A stretch of DNA of 64,000 bases from Paenarthrobacter nitroguajacolicus (GTDB lineage: Bacteria > Actinomycetota > Actinomycetes > Actinomycetales > Micrococcaceae): assembly GCF_007786235.1 (NCBI RefSeq), contig NZ_VNFK01000016.1:46831-110830 (forward strand). Reading direction: 5' to 3'. Below the pieces are notes generated by a model. That model was not told where the DNA came from. It did no database searches and was given only the letters and a program-made list of their open reading frames with translations. The stretch's first letter is position 1; every line of letters starts with the position of its first letter. Below, piece after piece: positions 35,201-41,842 of the stretch. The position numbers and the translations under genes were made by a program.

Positions 35201-35636
35201 TGGCACCGATCAACAGCGGGACGGCTGCGCAGTTCACCAAGGCGGGCAGATACTGGGTGTAGTAGTCGTCCAGCGCGTCCAGGCCTCGCGTCGCCAGGAT
35301 GGCCAGGCCGCCGTCGTTCATTCCGTCGACTGGAGCGGAGCCACCGTCGGCCAGTGAGCGCCTCAACAGCCGCGCCCGCAGCTCTTCCTTCACGCCCAGG
35401 GCCGCACGACGCGAGGCGATACCCTGCCCCCATACAGTCAAAGACCGAAGGACCGCGCCCACCGCACCCCAGACGAGGCTGTCCCTCCAGTCCCCCGACC
35501 CGGAGGCCAGACCGGCCAGCATTCCCGCCACTGCTTGTGCCATGAGCACCAGCGACAAGGCCTTCAGGGCTGACATCAGGCCAAGTGCATAAAGGGCTGA
35601 ACGGGTTGCCGGGCCGGACGGGAACACTGGCTTCAT
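32238..35636 (-). CDS. cydDC: Fused CydD-CydC thiol/haem ABC exporter for cytochrome bd assembly
   Basis: 1132 residues in one chain. Two complete ABC-transporter halves follow each other. The CydD half (about 1-570) has its membrane domain, P-loop GDSGAGKST, signature LSPGELRRVALA and Walker B LLLLDEPTAHLD. The CydC half has GPSGAGKSTLL, LSGGERQRLAMA and a second LLLDEPTAHLD. E. coli uses two separate proteins. The complex exports glutathione/cysteine-type thiols or haem-related cargo needed for bd oxidase assembly. The start MKPVFPSG is seven bases after cydB; longer in-frame starts run into cydB. Confidence 0.94.
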   Translation of the reverse strand: MKPVFPSGPATRSALYALGLMSALKALSLVLMAQAVAGMLAGLASGSGDWRDSLVWGAVGAVLRSLTVWGQGIASRRAALGVKEELRARLLRRSLADGGSAPVDGMNDGGLAILATRGLDALDDYYTQYLPALVNCAAVPLLIGARILFADWVSAVVIVLTVPLVPLFMVLIGRHTEDSVRDAQTTLRKLSGHILELAKGLPVLVGLGRATEQRAALEDISEQYRSRTMGTLRTAFLSALALELIATISVAVVAVFIGVRLVAGDMALEAGLLALILAPDCYLPLRELGTAHHASDDGRAALETTTAVLEAPKHQPLRGSAAGAGPSDVVVTQLSVTYHGRSAAAVGPLDFTAPRGSITALDGDSGAGKSTVLGVLAGLVGQGPGAEVTGTVSGVAPGTMAWVPQHPVMAADTVQQEIELYLDGFKGDTAEAVARVLRGASAEHLVSKHPAELSPGELRRVALARGLARLEAGATLLLLDEPTAHLDQHTASVVRRAIESLRGTVTVILVAHDAHTRALADHVVQVGEKRHRDASTVPGASALRVPAMAPTEPAAVVPADSAPNAGVGHGSLTRLLGILKPVRGKFAAAGVVAVLAALFAVALSGLSGWLIIRASEQPPILYLLGAIVGVRFFGIGRAVLRYCERLLTHDAVFAAMTRLRGSLWATLSRRALSLRRLLQGGNVLGSIVDDVDTLRDLLPRVALPPVTAVGVGGAAIVATAIVLPAALPAVVIAAVVGLGVAPLLAVLADRNAARAEQLMRSVVLRAVAAALDARAELSANGVGEPVLESLRAKDRAATDSAQRSAWAEGLGQAVTVLGCSLAALWAGALSAPSVFNGTAAPELVAVIVLMQLALVEPFGGIVSAVRQAPALAAVLGRVAASGALDAPAPGNHQGNLDGGTRPLPDRPGKAGLELRGAAAAWPGGSNVFAGLTAVAEPGRWLAVTGPSGAGKSTLLSVLLGFLPLTEGTAKLTGTAAWCPQEAHLFDSTIRGNLLLSRPAGEKPSEGDMHKALADVGLDALVESLPGGLDARIGAGGSFLSGGERQRLAMARTLLTGASVLLLDEPTAHLDAGSAQEMMAILRKGLKDVTVVLVTHNSEDIDPSDARLELASTPRTVKQSVGAAELVGRPTPQ

Positions 35637-35643
35637 GGGGTGC

Positions 35644-36753
35644 TTACGCTCCTGGGCGGGAAGGGTCGCCGGACCCGTCGTTCGACTGATTGCTGGACGG
35701 GCCGGTTTCCTTGGAGACCAGCACCTTGGCGGCAATCGCGGGCAGGAAGCCGTGGGCCTCCGGAATGTGGGCTGCGCTCACGCGTCGCCGGAACACCCAG
35801 TAGGTCCAGGACTGGTAGGCAATCACCAAGGGCAGTCCCACGGCGGCCACGATGCTCATCAGCCCCAGGGTGTAGTCCGAGGAAGAGGCATTGGAGACTG
35901 TCAGGTTGAACGCCGGGTCAAGGGTGGATGGGATGACCACGGGGAAGGCCGCCCCGAAGATCGAGGCAGTGGCGCAGACGATGAATGCACCGAGGGCGCT
36001 GAACGCGCGCCCCTCGGAGCCTGCCCGGGCAAGCATCCACGCCACGACCACGGCCACGACAGCGGCGGCCACCAGTGCCCAGGTCCAGGGTTTACCACTG
36101 AGGAACTGGACCGCGACCATCCAGCCGAACATGGGCAGTACGGCCACCGGAACCAACCGCACAAACCAGCGACGGGCCCGGTGCCGCACGTCGCCGTCGG
36201 TCTTCAAAGCCAGGAACGCGAGGGCGTGGACCAGCGCGAACGCCACCACACCGAAACCGCCCAGGAGCGCGTAGCCACTGAACCAGGACATCGGGCCGCC
36301 GCTGCGGTCGCCGTTGGCGTTCAAGGGCAGCCCGGTGGTGGTGAGGGCGAGGGCGGCGCCGATACCGAAGGCAGCCACGAACGAGCCGATGGCGATCGCC
36401 CAGTCCCAGCGGTTGCGCCACCGCACGGAGTCCACCTTCCCGCGGTATTCGAAGGCGACAGCACGGAAGATCAGTGCTGCCAGGACGCAGAGGAGAGGGA
36501 GGTAGAGCGCCGAGAACAAGGAGGCGTACCAGAGGGGAAAGGCCGCAAAGGTGGCCCCGGCCGCGGTGAGCAACCAGACCTCGTTGCCATCCCACACGGG
36601 TCCAATGGTGTTCAGCAGGACGCGCCGGTCAGTGTTGTTGCGGGCGAACAGTTTCATCAGCATGCCCACGCCGAGGTCAAAGCCCTCAAGGAAGAGGTAG
36701 CCGGTCCATAGGACGGCGATGGCCACAAACCAGATAGTTGGCAATAGTTCCAT
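35644..36753 (-). CDS. cydB: Cytochrome bd ubiquinol/menaquinol oxidase subunit II
   Basis: 369 residues with about eight membrane helices. The N-terminus LPTIWFVAIAVLWTGYLFLEGFDLGVGML (key part EGFDLGVG) and IGPVWDGNEVWLL are diagnostic of CydB. The C-terminal tail is polar and Ser-rich (SSNQSNDGSGDPS). With CydA it forms the high-affinity terminal oxidase used at low oxygen. It follows cydA by 18 bases. Confidence 0.96.
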   Translation of the reverse strand: MELLPTIWFVAIAVLWTGYLFLEGFDLGVGMLMKLFARNNTDRRVLLNTIGPVWDGNEVWLLTAAGATFAAFPLWYASLFSALYLPLLCVLAALIFRAVAFEYRGKVDSVRWRNRWDWAIAIGSFVAAFGIGAALALTTTGLPLNANGDRSGGPMSWFSGYALLGGFGVVAFALVHALAFLALKTDGDVRHRARRWFVRLVPVAVLPMFGWMVAVQFLSGKPWTWALVAAAVVAVVVAWMLARAGSEGRAFSALGAFIVCATASIFGAAFPVVIPSTLDPAFNLTVSNASSSDYTLGLMSIVAAVGLPLVIAYQSWTYWVFRRRVSAAHIPEAHGFLPAIAAKVLVSKETGPSSNQSNDGSGDPSRPGA

Positions 36754-36771
36754 TGTCAGTTTCCCTTGGCT

Positions 36772-38382
36772 CTAGTAGGCGAATGCCAGGACGTCGTCGC
36801 CGGACTTGCCCGGACCGGCGTCGCCGTCGTTTTTGTCGCTCTGGTCCTTGGAGTCCGTTCCGTGCTTCTCGCTGGCCAGTTCAGGCATCGCCGAGGCCAC
36901 GCCACCGCGGATGTATTTGACCAGAAGCTTCACTTCCACCACCAGCAGCACGGCATAGATGGCTGTCAGGACCACCAGCGACGTCATAAGTTCACCGGCA
37001 CTCACGCCGGGAGACACCGCTGCGGCAGTAAACATGAACACCTGGTCAATACCGTTCATATCCGGGTTGGGCGCCACCACGAACGGTTGCCGGCCCATTT
37101 CGGTGAAGATCCAGCCGGCTGCATTGGCACCAAACGGTGCAAGGATCCCGAAGACAGCCAGGCGCATGAGCCACTTGGACTGGGGCACGGCGCCCTTGCG
37201 GGTCACCCAGAGGGCCAACAACGCGGCGAATGCCGCAATTCCGCCGAAACCGATCATCATCCGGAAGCCCCAGTAGGTCACTTCCATCACGGGCACGTAC
37301 TGGATTTCCTGTCCTGCGCGTTCACCGTAGAGGGGGTTGTCCGGCAAGTGGGTGCCGTACTTTTCCTTGTACTCACCCAACAGGCTGTTCACGCCCTTCA
37401 CTTCCGTGGTGAAGTCGCCTTTCGCCAGGAAGGAGAGGATGCCGGGCACTTCAATTACGGCCACGACATCTTCACAGTTGGAAGAGCCCACGTTTCCGAC
37501 GCTGAGTATCGAGAATCCTGTTCCGTCATGGCAGGCCGCTTCGGCTGCAGCCATCTTCATGGGCTGCTGTTCGAACATGAGTTTGCCTTGGAGGTCACCG
37601 GTGAAGGCCGTTCCTGCGAAGGAGATCATGGCCACGACGGCGCCGATGCGCAGGGATTTCATCCAAACTGTGTAGTCGGCCTTGTCCCGTCCGGGGATGT
37701 GCGGAGCGTCACCGGGAATGATGCGGCCGTCCTTGCCTACGGTGTCGATCCCGTCGTGCCGGCGGCGCCACAAGTGGTACCAGGCGATGCCGAGAAGGAA
37801 GGCACCGGCAACCGCCAACGCGCCGAACAAGGTGTGGGGCACCGCTACGAGGGCAGTGTTGTTGGTGAACACGGCCCAAGCGTCGGTCATGACGGGGCGT
37901 CCGTCCACCATTTCAACGCCCACAGGGTGCTGCATCCAGGAGTTCGCCACGATGATGAAGTAGGCGGAGAAGACGGAACCGATCACGGCGATCCATAAGC
38001 AGGCCAGGTGCACACCGCGTTTGAGCTGCTTCCAGCCGAAAATCCACAGGCCGAGGAACGTCGACTCTACGAAGAACGCCAGAAGCGCTTCGAGGGCAAG
38101 TGGGGCACCGAAGACGTCTCCGACGAACCGGCTGTATTCACTCCACGCCATGCCGAACTGGAATTCCTGCACGATGCCCGTCGCTACACCCATGATGAAG
38201 TTGATAAGGAAGAGCTTTCCCCAGAACTTGGTCATGCGCAGGTACTCGGGTTTGCCCGTTCGGTACCAAATGGTCTGGATGATTGCTACCACCAGGCCGA
38301 GGCCAATAGTGAGCGGCACCATCATGAAGTGGTAGACGGTAGTGATACCGAATTGCCAGCGTGCGATTTCCAAGGCGTCCAT
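36772..38382 (-). CDS. cydA: Cytochrome bd oxidase subunit I
   Basis: 536 residues. The start MDALEIARWQFG was chosen for AAAGGACAG upstream. His18 in TVYHFMMVPLTIG matches the high-spin haem ligand; further conserved parts are EFQFGMAWSEYSRFVGDVFGAPLA (key EFQFGMAW) and GWIFTEMGRQPF. The Q-loop region between the latter and the middle helices is of the short type. The enzyme oxidises menaquinol and reduces oxygen without proton pumping. It leads the cydA-cydB-cydDC operon. The promoter carries a BlaI-type palindrome just upstream of its -10 box. Confidence 0.96.
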   Translation of the reverse strand: MDALEIARWQFGITTVYHFMMVPLTIGLGLVVAIIQTIWYRTGKPEYLRMTKFWGKLFLINFIMGVATGIVQEFQFGMAWSEYSRFVGDVFGAPLALEALLAFFVESTFLGLWIFGWKQLKRGVHLACLWIAVIGSVFSAYFIIVANSWMQHPVGVEMVDGRPVMTDAWAVFTNNTALVAVPHTLFGALAVAGAFLLGIAWYHLWRRRHDGIDTVGKDGRIIPGDAPHIPGRDKADYTVWMKSLRIGAVVAMISFAGTAFTGDLQGKLMFEQQPMKMAAAEAACHDGTGFSILSVGNVGSSNCEDVVAVIEVPGILSFLAKGDFTTEVKGVNSLLGEYKEKYGTHLPDNPLYGERAGQEIQYVPVMEVTYWGFRMMIGFGGIAAFAALLALWVTRKGAVPQSKWLMRLAVFGILAPFGANAAGWIFTEMGRQPFVVAPNPDMNGIDQVFMFTAAAVSPGVSAGELMTSLVVLTAIYAVLLVVEVKLLVKYIRGGVASAMPELASEKHGTDSKDQSDKNDGDAGPGKSGDDVLAFAY

Positions 38383-38416
38383 GGCTGTCCTTTGTGCGGT
38401 GGACCGAAGTGCGATG

Positions 38417-38422
38417 ACCATA
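38417..38422 (-). promoter_or_regulatory. Candidate -10 box of cydA
   Basis: TATGGT on the minus strand, one base downstream of palindrome 38424-38440, which would cover the spacer and -35 region. A repressor bound there should block the polymerase. Confidence 0.45.
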
Positions 38423-38423
38423 C

Positions 38424-38440
38424 TTCTACGTCACGTAGAA
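38424..38440. promoter_or_regulatory. BlaI-type operator 1 (perfect palindrome)
   Basis: TTCTACGT-C-ACGTAGAA, eight-base arms around one central base, nearest cydA. Part of a four-copy family in this window. Confidence 0.75.
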
Positions 38441-38448
38441 AACTTCTC

Positions 38449-38465
38449 TTCTACACAGTGTAGAA
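38449..38465. promoter_or_regulatory. BlaI-type operator 2 (perfect palindrome)
   Basis: TTCTACAC-A-GTGTAGAA, centre 25 bases from operator 1. That is between two and three helical turns, so cooperative binding with operator 1 is possible. Confidence 0.72.
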
Positions 38466-38547
38466 CAAATGCCGGCCGACGAAATCCATTCTTCAAGTGG
38501 CCTTACACACGCGCAAGGGCCCCCGCAGCGCCGCGGCGCGCCGATAG

Positions 38548-38564
38548 TTCTACCTCACGTAGAA
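38548..38564. promoter_or_regulatory. BlaI-type operator 3 (one mismatch)
   Basis: TTCTACCT-C-ACGTAGAA, nearest blaI, about 100 bases upstream of its start and upstream of a -10-like TAGATT (38583-38588). It suggests autoregulation. Confidence 0.7.
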
Positions 38565-38662
38565 AGCCGGCCGGAAAAGCGGTAGATTTATGGTGGAATA
38601 TTGGATCGTCGCTCCCAACAGCAGTTGCTCTGCATCGGGAAGCGGAAGGTAGGGACGAATTG

Positions 38663-39049
38663 ATGGCAAGTCTTGGGGAACTGGAACGGGCAGTGATGGA
38701 TCTGCTCTGGGCAGGCCAGGAGGCTGCAACTGCCAACACGCTGCGCGATCTCCTCGCGCAGGATTCCGAGGCCGGCGACGGCACTGCGGGCCACCAAGGC
38801 AAGGACCTGGCTGTGACCACGGTTCTTACCGTGCTCTCGCGCCTGGAGAAGAAAGGCTTGGTGGAGCGTGAACGTGGAACGCGTCCGCACCGCTACCAGG
38901 CTGTTTCGAGCCGCGCGGACCACACCGCTGAGCTGATGCACGAAGTACTGGGCTCTGCCCCGGATCGCGAGGCCGTCCTGGCCCGCTTCATTGGTTCCGT
39001 CACCGAAAGCGAAGCCGCTACCCTGCGCAAACTGCTCGGCTACAATTAG
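38663..39049 (+). CDS. blaI: BlaI/MecI/CopY-family repressor
   Basis: 128 residues. The winged-helix family is clear from LGELERAVMDLLW, the recognition helix in VTTVLTVLSRLEKKGLVERERGTRPHRY (key VLTVLSRLEKKGLV) and a C-terminal dimerisation helix. The family represses beta-lactamase and copper genes and is inactivated by a membrane M56 peptidase. The start MASLGE follows AGGGACG; the upstream in-frame extension covers the operators and is unlikely. The M56 gene follows by five bases. Three 17-bp palindromes lie in the shared promoter with cydA. Confidence 0.93.
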   Translation: MASLGELERAVMDLLWAGQEAATANTLRDLLAQDSEAGDGTAGHQGKDLAVTTVLTVLSRLEKKGLVERERGTRPHRYQAVSSRADHTAELMHEVLGSAPDREAVLARFIGSVTESEAATLRKLLGYN

Positions 39050-39054
39050 CCACT

Positions 39055-40041
39055 ATGTTCTGGACCTCATACCTGCTTGCGGTCCTGGCATTGATTCTGG
39101 CGTGGCCGGTGCCCGTTCTCCTCTCGCGTGCACAGTGGCCGGCGCGTTCACCCTTCACGGCCATGGTCCTGTGGCAGGCGATAGCCCTCGCCGGAGGCCT
39201 GTCCATGATCGGGGCAATGCTTGTCTACGGCCTGGAGCCCATTGGGGACAACCTCATTGCGGGACTCAAGGGCCTGGCCGGAATGGTCTTCAACAACGAG
39301 CCCACCACGGCACTGGGCTTCTGGCACTTGTTTGCGTTGTCCGCGGCTGCGCTCCTCACTGCGCACCTGGTGTTCACCCTCCTGCTGACGTACTACAAAA
39401 TTGAACGCCAGCGGCGACGCCACCGCGAACTGCTGGCCCTGCTGGCGTCACCGTCCGACGACGGCCCGGGAACTGTGGTCATCAACCACGACTCCCCCGT
39501 GGCCTACTGCCTGCCCGGCGGCGCCCGCTCCGTAACAGTGCTGTCCGACGGCCTCATGGCAGCTCTTGAACCTGCCGAGCTCAGGGCCGTTCTCATTCAC
39601 GAAAACGCTCACCTGTCCCAGCGCCACGATCTGCTGCTCTGGGCCTTCGCGGCCTGGCGGCAGGCCCTGCCCTGGTTCCCCACCACACGACTGGCCCAGA
39701 CGGCCGTGAATTCCCTGATTGAGATGTTGGCCGACGACGTCGCCCTCCGGACCGAGAGCAAGGGGACACTCATCAAGGCCATAGCGATCGTCGCCAGCGG
39801 AAACTCCCAGCCGGCCATCGGCGCGCCGGCACTCAACGCAGGCGGGGCCGTCGTCGAAGGTAACGGCGTCAGCGCCACCGGCGGTGCCGATTCACCACGT
39901 ACGACGGCGTCTCGCGTCAGCCGCCTTCTCTCGCCTCAGCCGCCGCTCACCAAGGGTCTGCGAGTACTGGTCCTGGCGGCTTCGGCGCTGCTGCTCGCTG
40001 TGCCAACGGCACTTTTGATCGTGCCGGGGTTGTTGGGGTAG
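39055..40041 (+). CDS. M56-family membrane metallopeptidase (BlaR1-like sensor)
   Basis: 328 residues with membrane helices near residues 5-25, 37-60 and 85-110, and one at the C-terminus (about 303-324). The zinc motif HENAH in LIHENAHLSQRHD and the downstream Glu in SLIEMLADD match M56 peptidases. No penicillin-binding sensor domain is present, unlike BlaR1, so the signal is different or unknown. It is co-oriented with blaI five bases upstream and probably cleaves BlaI. TACAAT eight bases before its ATG, within the end of blaI, could allow extra transcription. Confidence 0.92.
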   Translation: MFWTSYLLAVLALILAWPVPVLLSRAQWPARSPFTAMVLWQAIALAGGLSMIGAMLVYGLEPIGDNLIAGLKGLAGMVFNNEPTTALGFWHLFALSAAALLTAHLVFTLLLTYYKIERQRRRHRELLALLASPSDDGPGTVVINHDSPVAYCLPGGARSVTVLSDGLMAALEPAELRAVLIHENAHLSQRHDLLLWAFAAWRQALPWFPTTRLAQTAVNSLIEMLADDVALRTESKGTLIKAIAIVASGNSQPAIGAPALNAGGAVVEGNGVSATGGADSPRTTASRVSRLLSPQPPLTKGLRVLVLAASALLLAVPTALLIVPGLLG

Positions 40042-40050
40042 CTGCGGCCC

Positions 40051-40593
40051 CTATTGCGGCAGCGTGGCGTCGTACACCATGGACGCATACTCCTCCAACG
40101 CTTCCGCGCAACACGCAAGTTGCTCAGCGGCGTCCACGGCCTGGGGAAGGAGAAGGACATCGCGCGATTTCAGGTCCCTGTACCAGCGTCGCAGGCGTTC
40201 CAGGCTCTGCTCCTCTTCCTCAAGCTCGGCAAACGTGAACTTCCGCTGTGAAATCTCTTTGGCGATCTCCCGTTCGAACTTGCCGCAGTCCGAAGTGAAC
40301 TCGGCCCATTCCTCCAAGCGGGCAGCCTGGAAGGCATTCCTGAAAGCCTTTGCCCCTTGATCGCGCGGTGAGGCGTCCACCAAAGTCCAGGAGCCCCCGC
40401 CTTTGGCCACGAGTCCCTCTGCCCGGCCCAAACCATCATTGAAGACGGGATGCGCAGGCAGCACCCACGTTCCGGGCGACAATGGCACGGCGCCGATACG
40501 GCGCAATTCCCTCCAGACAGCAACACGATGCCTGGATGGTTGCGACGGCATGTGGACGAGGATCAGCAACCACCGTTCATCAATCACAGTCAT
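40051..40593 (-). CDS. ChrB N-terminal-domain protein, probable regulator
   Basis: 180 residues. WLLILVHMPSQPSRHRVAVWRELRRIGAVPL (key PSRHRVAVWRELRRIG) and SPGTWVLPAHP match the N-terminal domain of chromate-resistance regulator ChrB. The C-terminal ChrB domain is absent. A helical part rich in Glu (LEEEEQSLERLRRWYRDL) follows. Some such proteins are PaaX-like in fold and act as DNA-binding regulators. It is divergent from an MFS exporter, 28 bases apart, with a long inverted repeat in the gap. Chromate is only one possible signal, since no ChrA is here. Confidence 0.85.
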   Translation of the reverse strand: MTVIDERWLLILVHMPSQPSRHRVAVWRELRRIGAVPLSPGTWVLPAHPVFNDGLGRAEGLVAKGGGSWTLVDASPRDQGAKAFRNAFQAARLEEWAEFTSDCGKFEREIAKEISQRKFTFAELEEEEQSLERLRRWYRDLKSRDVLLLPQAVDAAEQLACCAEALEEYASMVYDATLPQ

Positions 40594-40594
40594 G

Positions 40595-40614
40595 AATGTA
40601 GCAGCTGTTACATT
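40595..40614. promoter_or_regulatory. 20-bp inverted repeat between chrB-like and MFS genes
   Basis: AATGTAGCAGCTGTTACATT is symmetric except for one pair. It overlaps the MFS -10 box TACATT (40609-40614), as expected for a repressor site. Confidence 0.65.
40609..40614 (+). promoter_or_regulatory. -10 box of a leaderless promoter (MFS gene)
   Basis: TACATT, seven bases before GTG 40622. Confidence 0.55.
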
Positions 40615-40621
40615 GTGAGGC

Positions 40622-41842
40622 GTGAAAGCAACCGACGCCCCGCCAATGCCAGCTCAAGCTAGCCAGCGTTGGCCGCTCTACGCCGCCGGGTTCACCACCG
40701 CTTTCGGCGCCCACGCTGTCGCTGCCGGGCTGGGAGCCGAAAGCGCAGACATTGGTTTGAACCTGCTGGCATTGGGCTTCTTATTGGCCCTGTACGACAT
40801 TGCCGAGGTTTTCCTGAAACCGGTCTTCGGTTCCCTGAGCGACCGCATCGGGCCGAAGCCAGTCATCGTGGGTGGGCTGTTGGCATTCTCGGCCGCATCC
40901 TTGATCGGTTTATGGGCTGACCAGCCCACCATGCTCGCCGCCGCGCGGCTCGGGCAGGGAATGGCGGCGTCGGCCTTCTCGCCCGCTTCGTCAGCGACAG
41001 TTGCCCGCCTCGCAGGAAAAAGGAACGCCGGGCGCTATTTTGGACGGTATGGCTCCTGGAAAGGTCTCGGCTACGCCATAGGACCGCTGCTGGGCGCCGT
41101 GGCCATCATCAGCGGCGGATTCACGCTCCTGTTCGGGATCCTGGCCGCGCTGGGCCTCATCGTTGCAGTGTGGGCCATGGCTTCAGTGCCTCGCCTGCAC
41201 CCTCTTCCCCGGCCGCGTTACACCATCGTGGACGTGTGGCGCCAAAGCACCGAGAGATCATTCCTTGGCCCCACGTTGGTCCTTGCCGCTGCAACAGGGG
41301 CGCTGGGCGCCGCAGTCGGATTCCTTCCTGCTTTGGCGGCACGCGAAGGACTGGACACTGCCGGGAGCGTTGCCGTGGTGACCGCGTTGGCCATCACGTC
41401 GTCGTTGATACAACCACTCATCGGCAGGTTGCGCGACCGGGGCGTACTCGCCGACAAGCCAGGCATGGTGGCCGGCCTGCTCGCCGTCGCGGCGGGCACA
41501 CTGACAGCCGGGCTGTTGCCGGGAGCGGCGTGGATCTATCTTGCAGCCGTCCTGATCGGGGCTGGAATCGGAGTTGCCACACCGCTGGCATTCGCGCATC
41601 TGGCCGATTCAACCCCCGCTGAGAGGCTGGGTAGAACCATGGGCTCAGCCGAGCTCGGCCGGGAACTTGGCGACGCCGGCGGTCCCTTGCTGGTGGGCGG
41701 TATAGCCGTCGCGAGCGGGCTCCCCTGGGGCTTGGGCGCCTTGGCGTTGGTGGTGGGCCTCACGACATTCGCTGCTCCCGGTACCAGATCCCCCGGCTCC
41801 ACTGCCCGAAAGGACTCACCAATTCCGCCAACATCAGGCTAG
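40622..41842 (+). CDS. MFS transporter, probable efflux pump
   Basis: 406 residues with about 12 membrane helices. The MFS motif A is present as GSLSDRIGPKPVIVGG after helix 2, and a second copy in GRLRDRGVLADKPG after helix 8. The type resembles multidrug exporters of the 12-helix class. Its substrate is unknown, but the adjacent ChrB-like gene and shared operator suggest inducible resistance. It begins with GTG and seems leaderless. Its stop overlaps the convergent parE stop by three bases within CTAG. Confidence 0.9.
   Translation: MKATDAPPMPAQASQRWPLYAAGFTTAFGAHAVAAGLGAESADIGLNLLALGFLLALYDIAEVFLKPVFGSLSDRIGPKPVIVGGLLAFSAASLIGLWADQPTMLAAARLGQGMAASAFSPASSATVARLAGKRNAGRYFGRYGSWKGLGYAIGPLLGAVAIISGGFTLLFGILAALGLIVAVWAMASVPRLHPLPRPRYTIVDVWRQSTERSFLGPTLVLAAATGALGAAVGFLPALAAREGLDTAGSVAVVTALAITSSLIQPLIGRLRDRGVLADKPGMVAGLLAVAAGTLTAGLLPGAAWIYLAAVLIGAGIGVATPLAFAHLADSTPAERLGRTMGSAELGRELGDAGGPLLVGGIAVASGLPWGLGALALVVGLTTFAAPGTRSPGSTARKDSPIPPTSG

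Noticed and set aside
35635..37998. Two long plus-strand frames opposite cydB and cydA
   Set aside because: Antisense shadows of strongly supported genes, rich in Gly, His and Gln with no domain.
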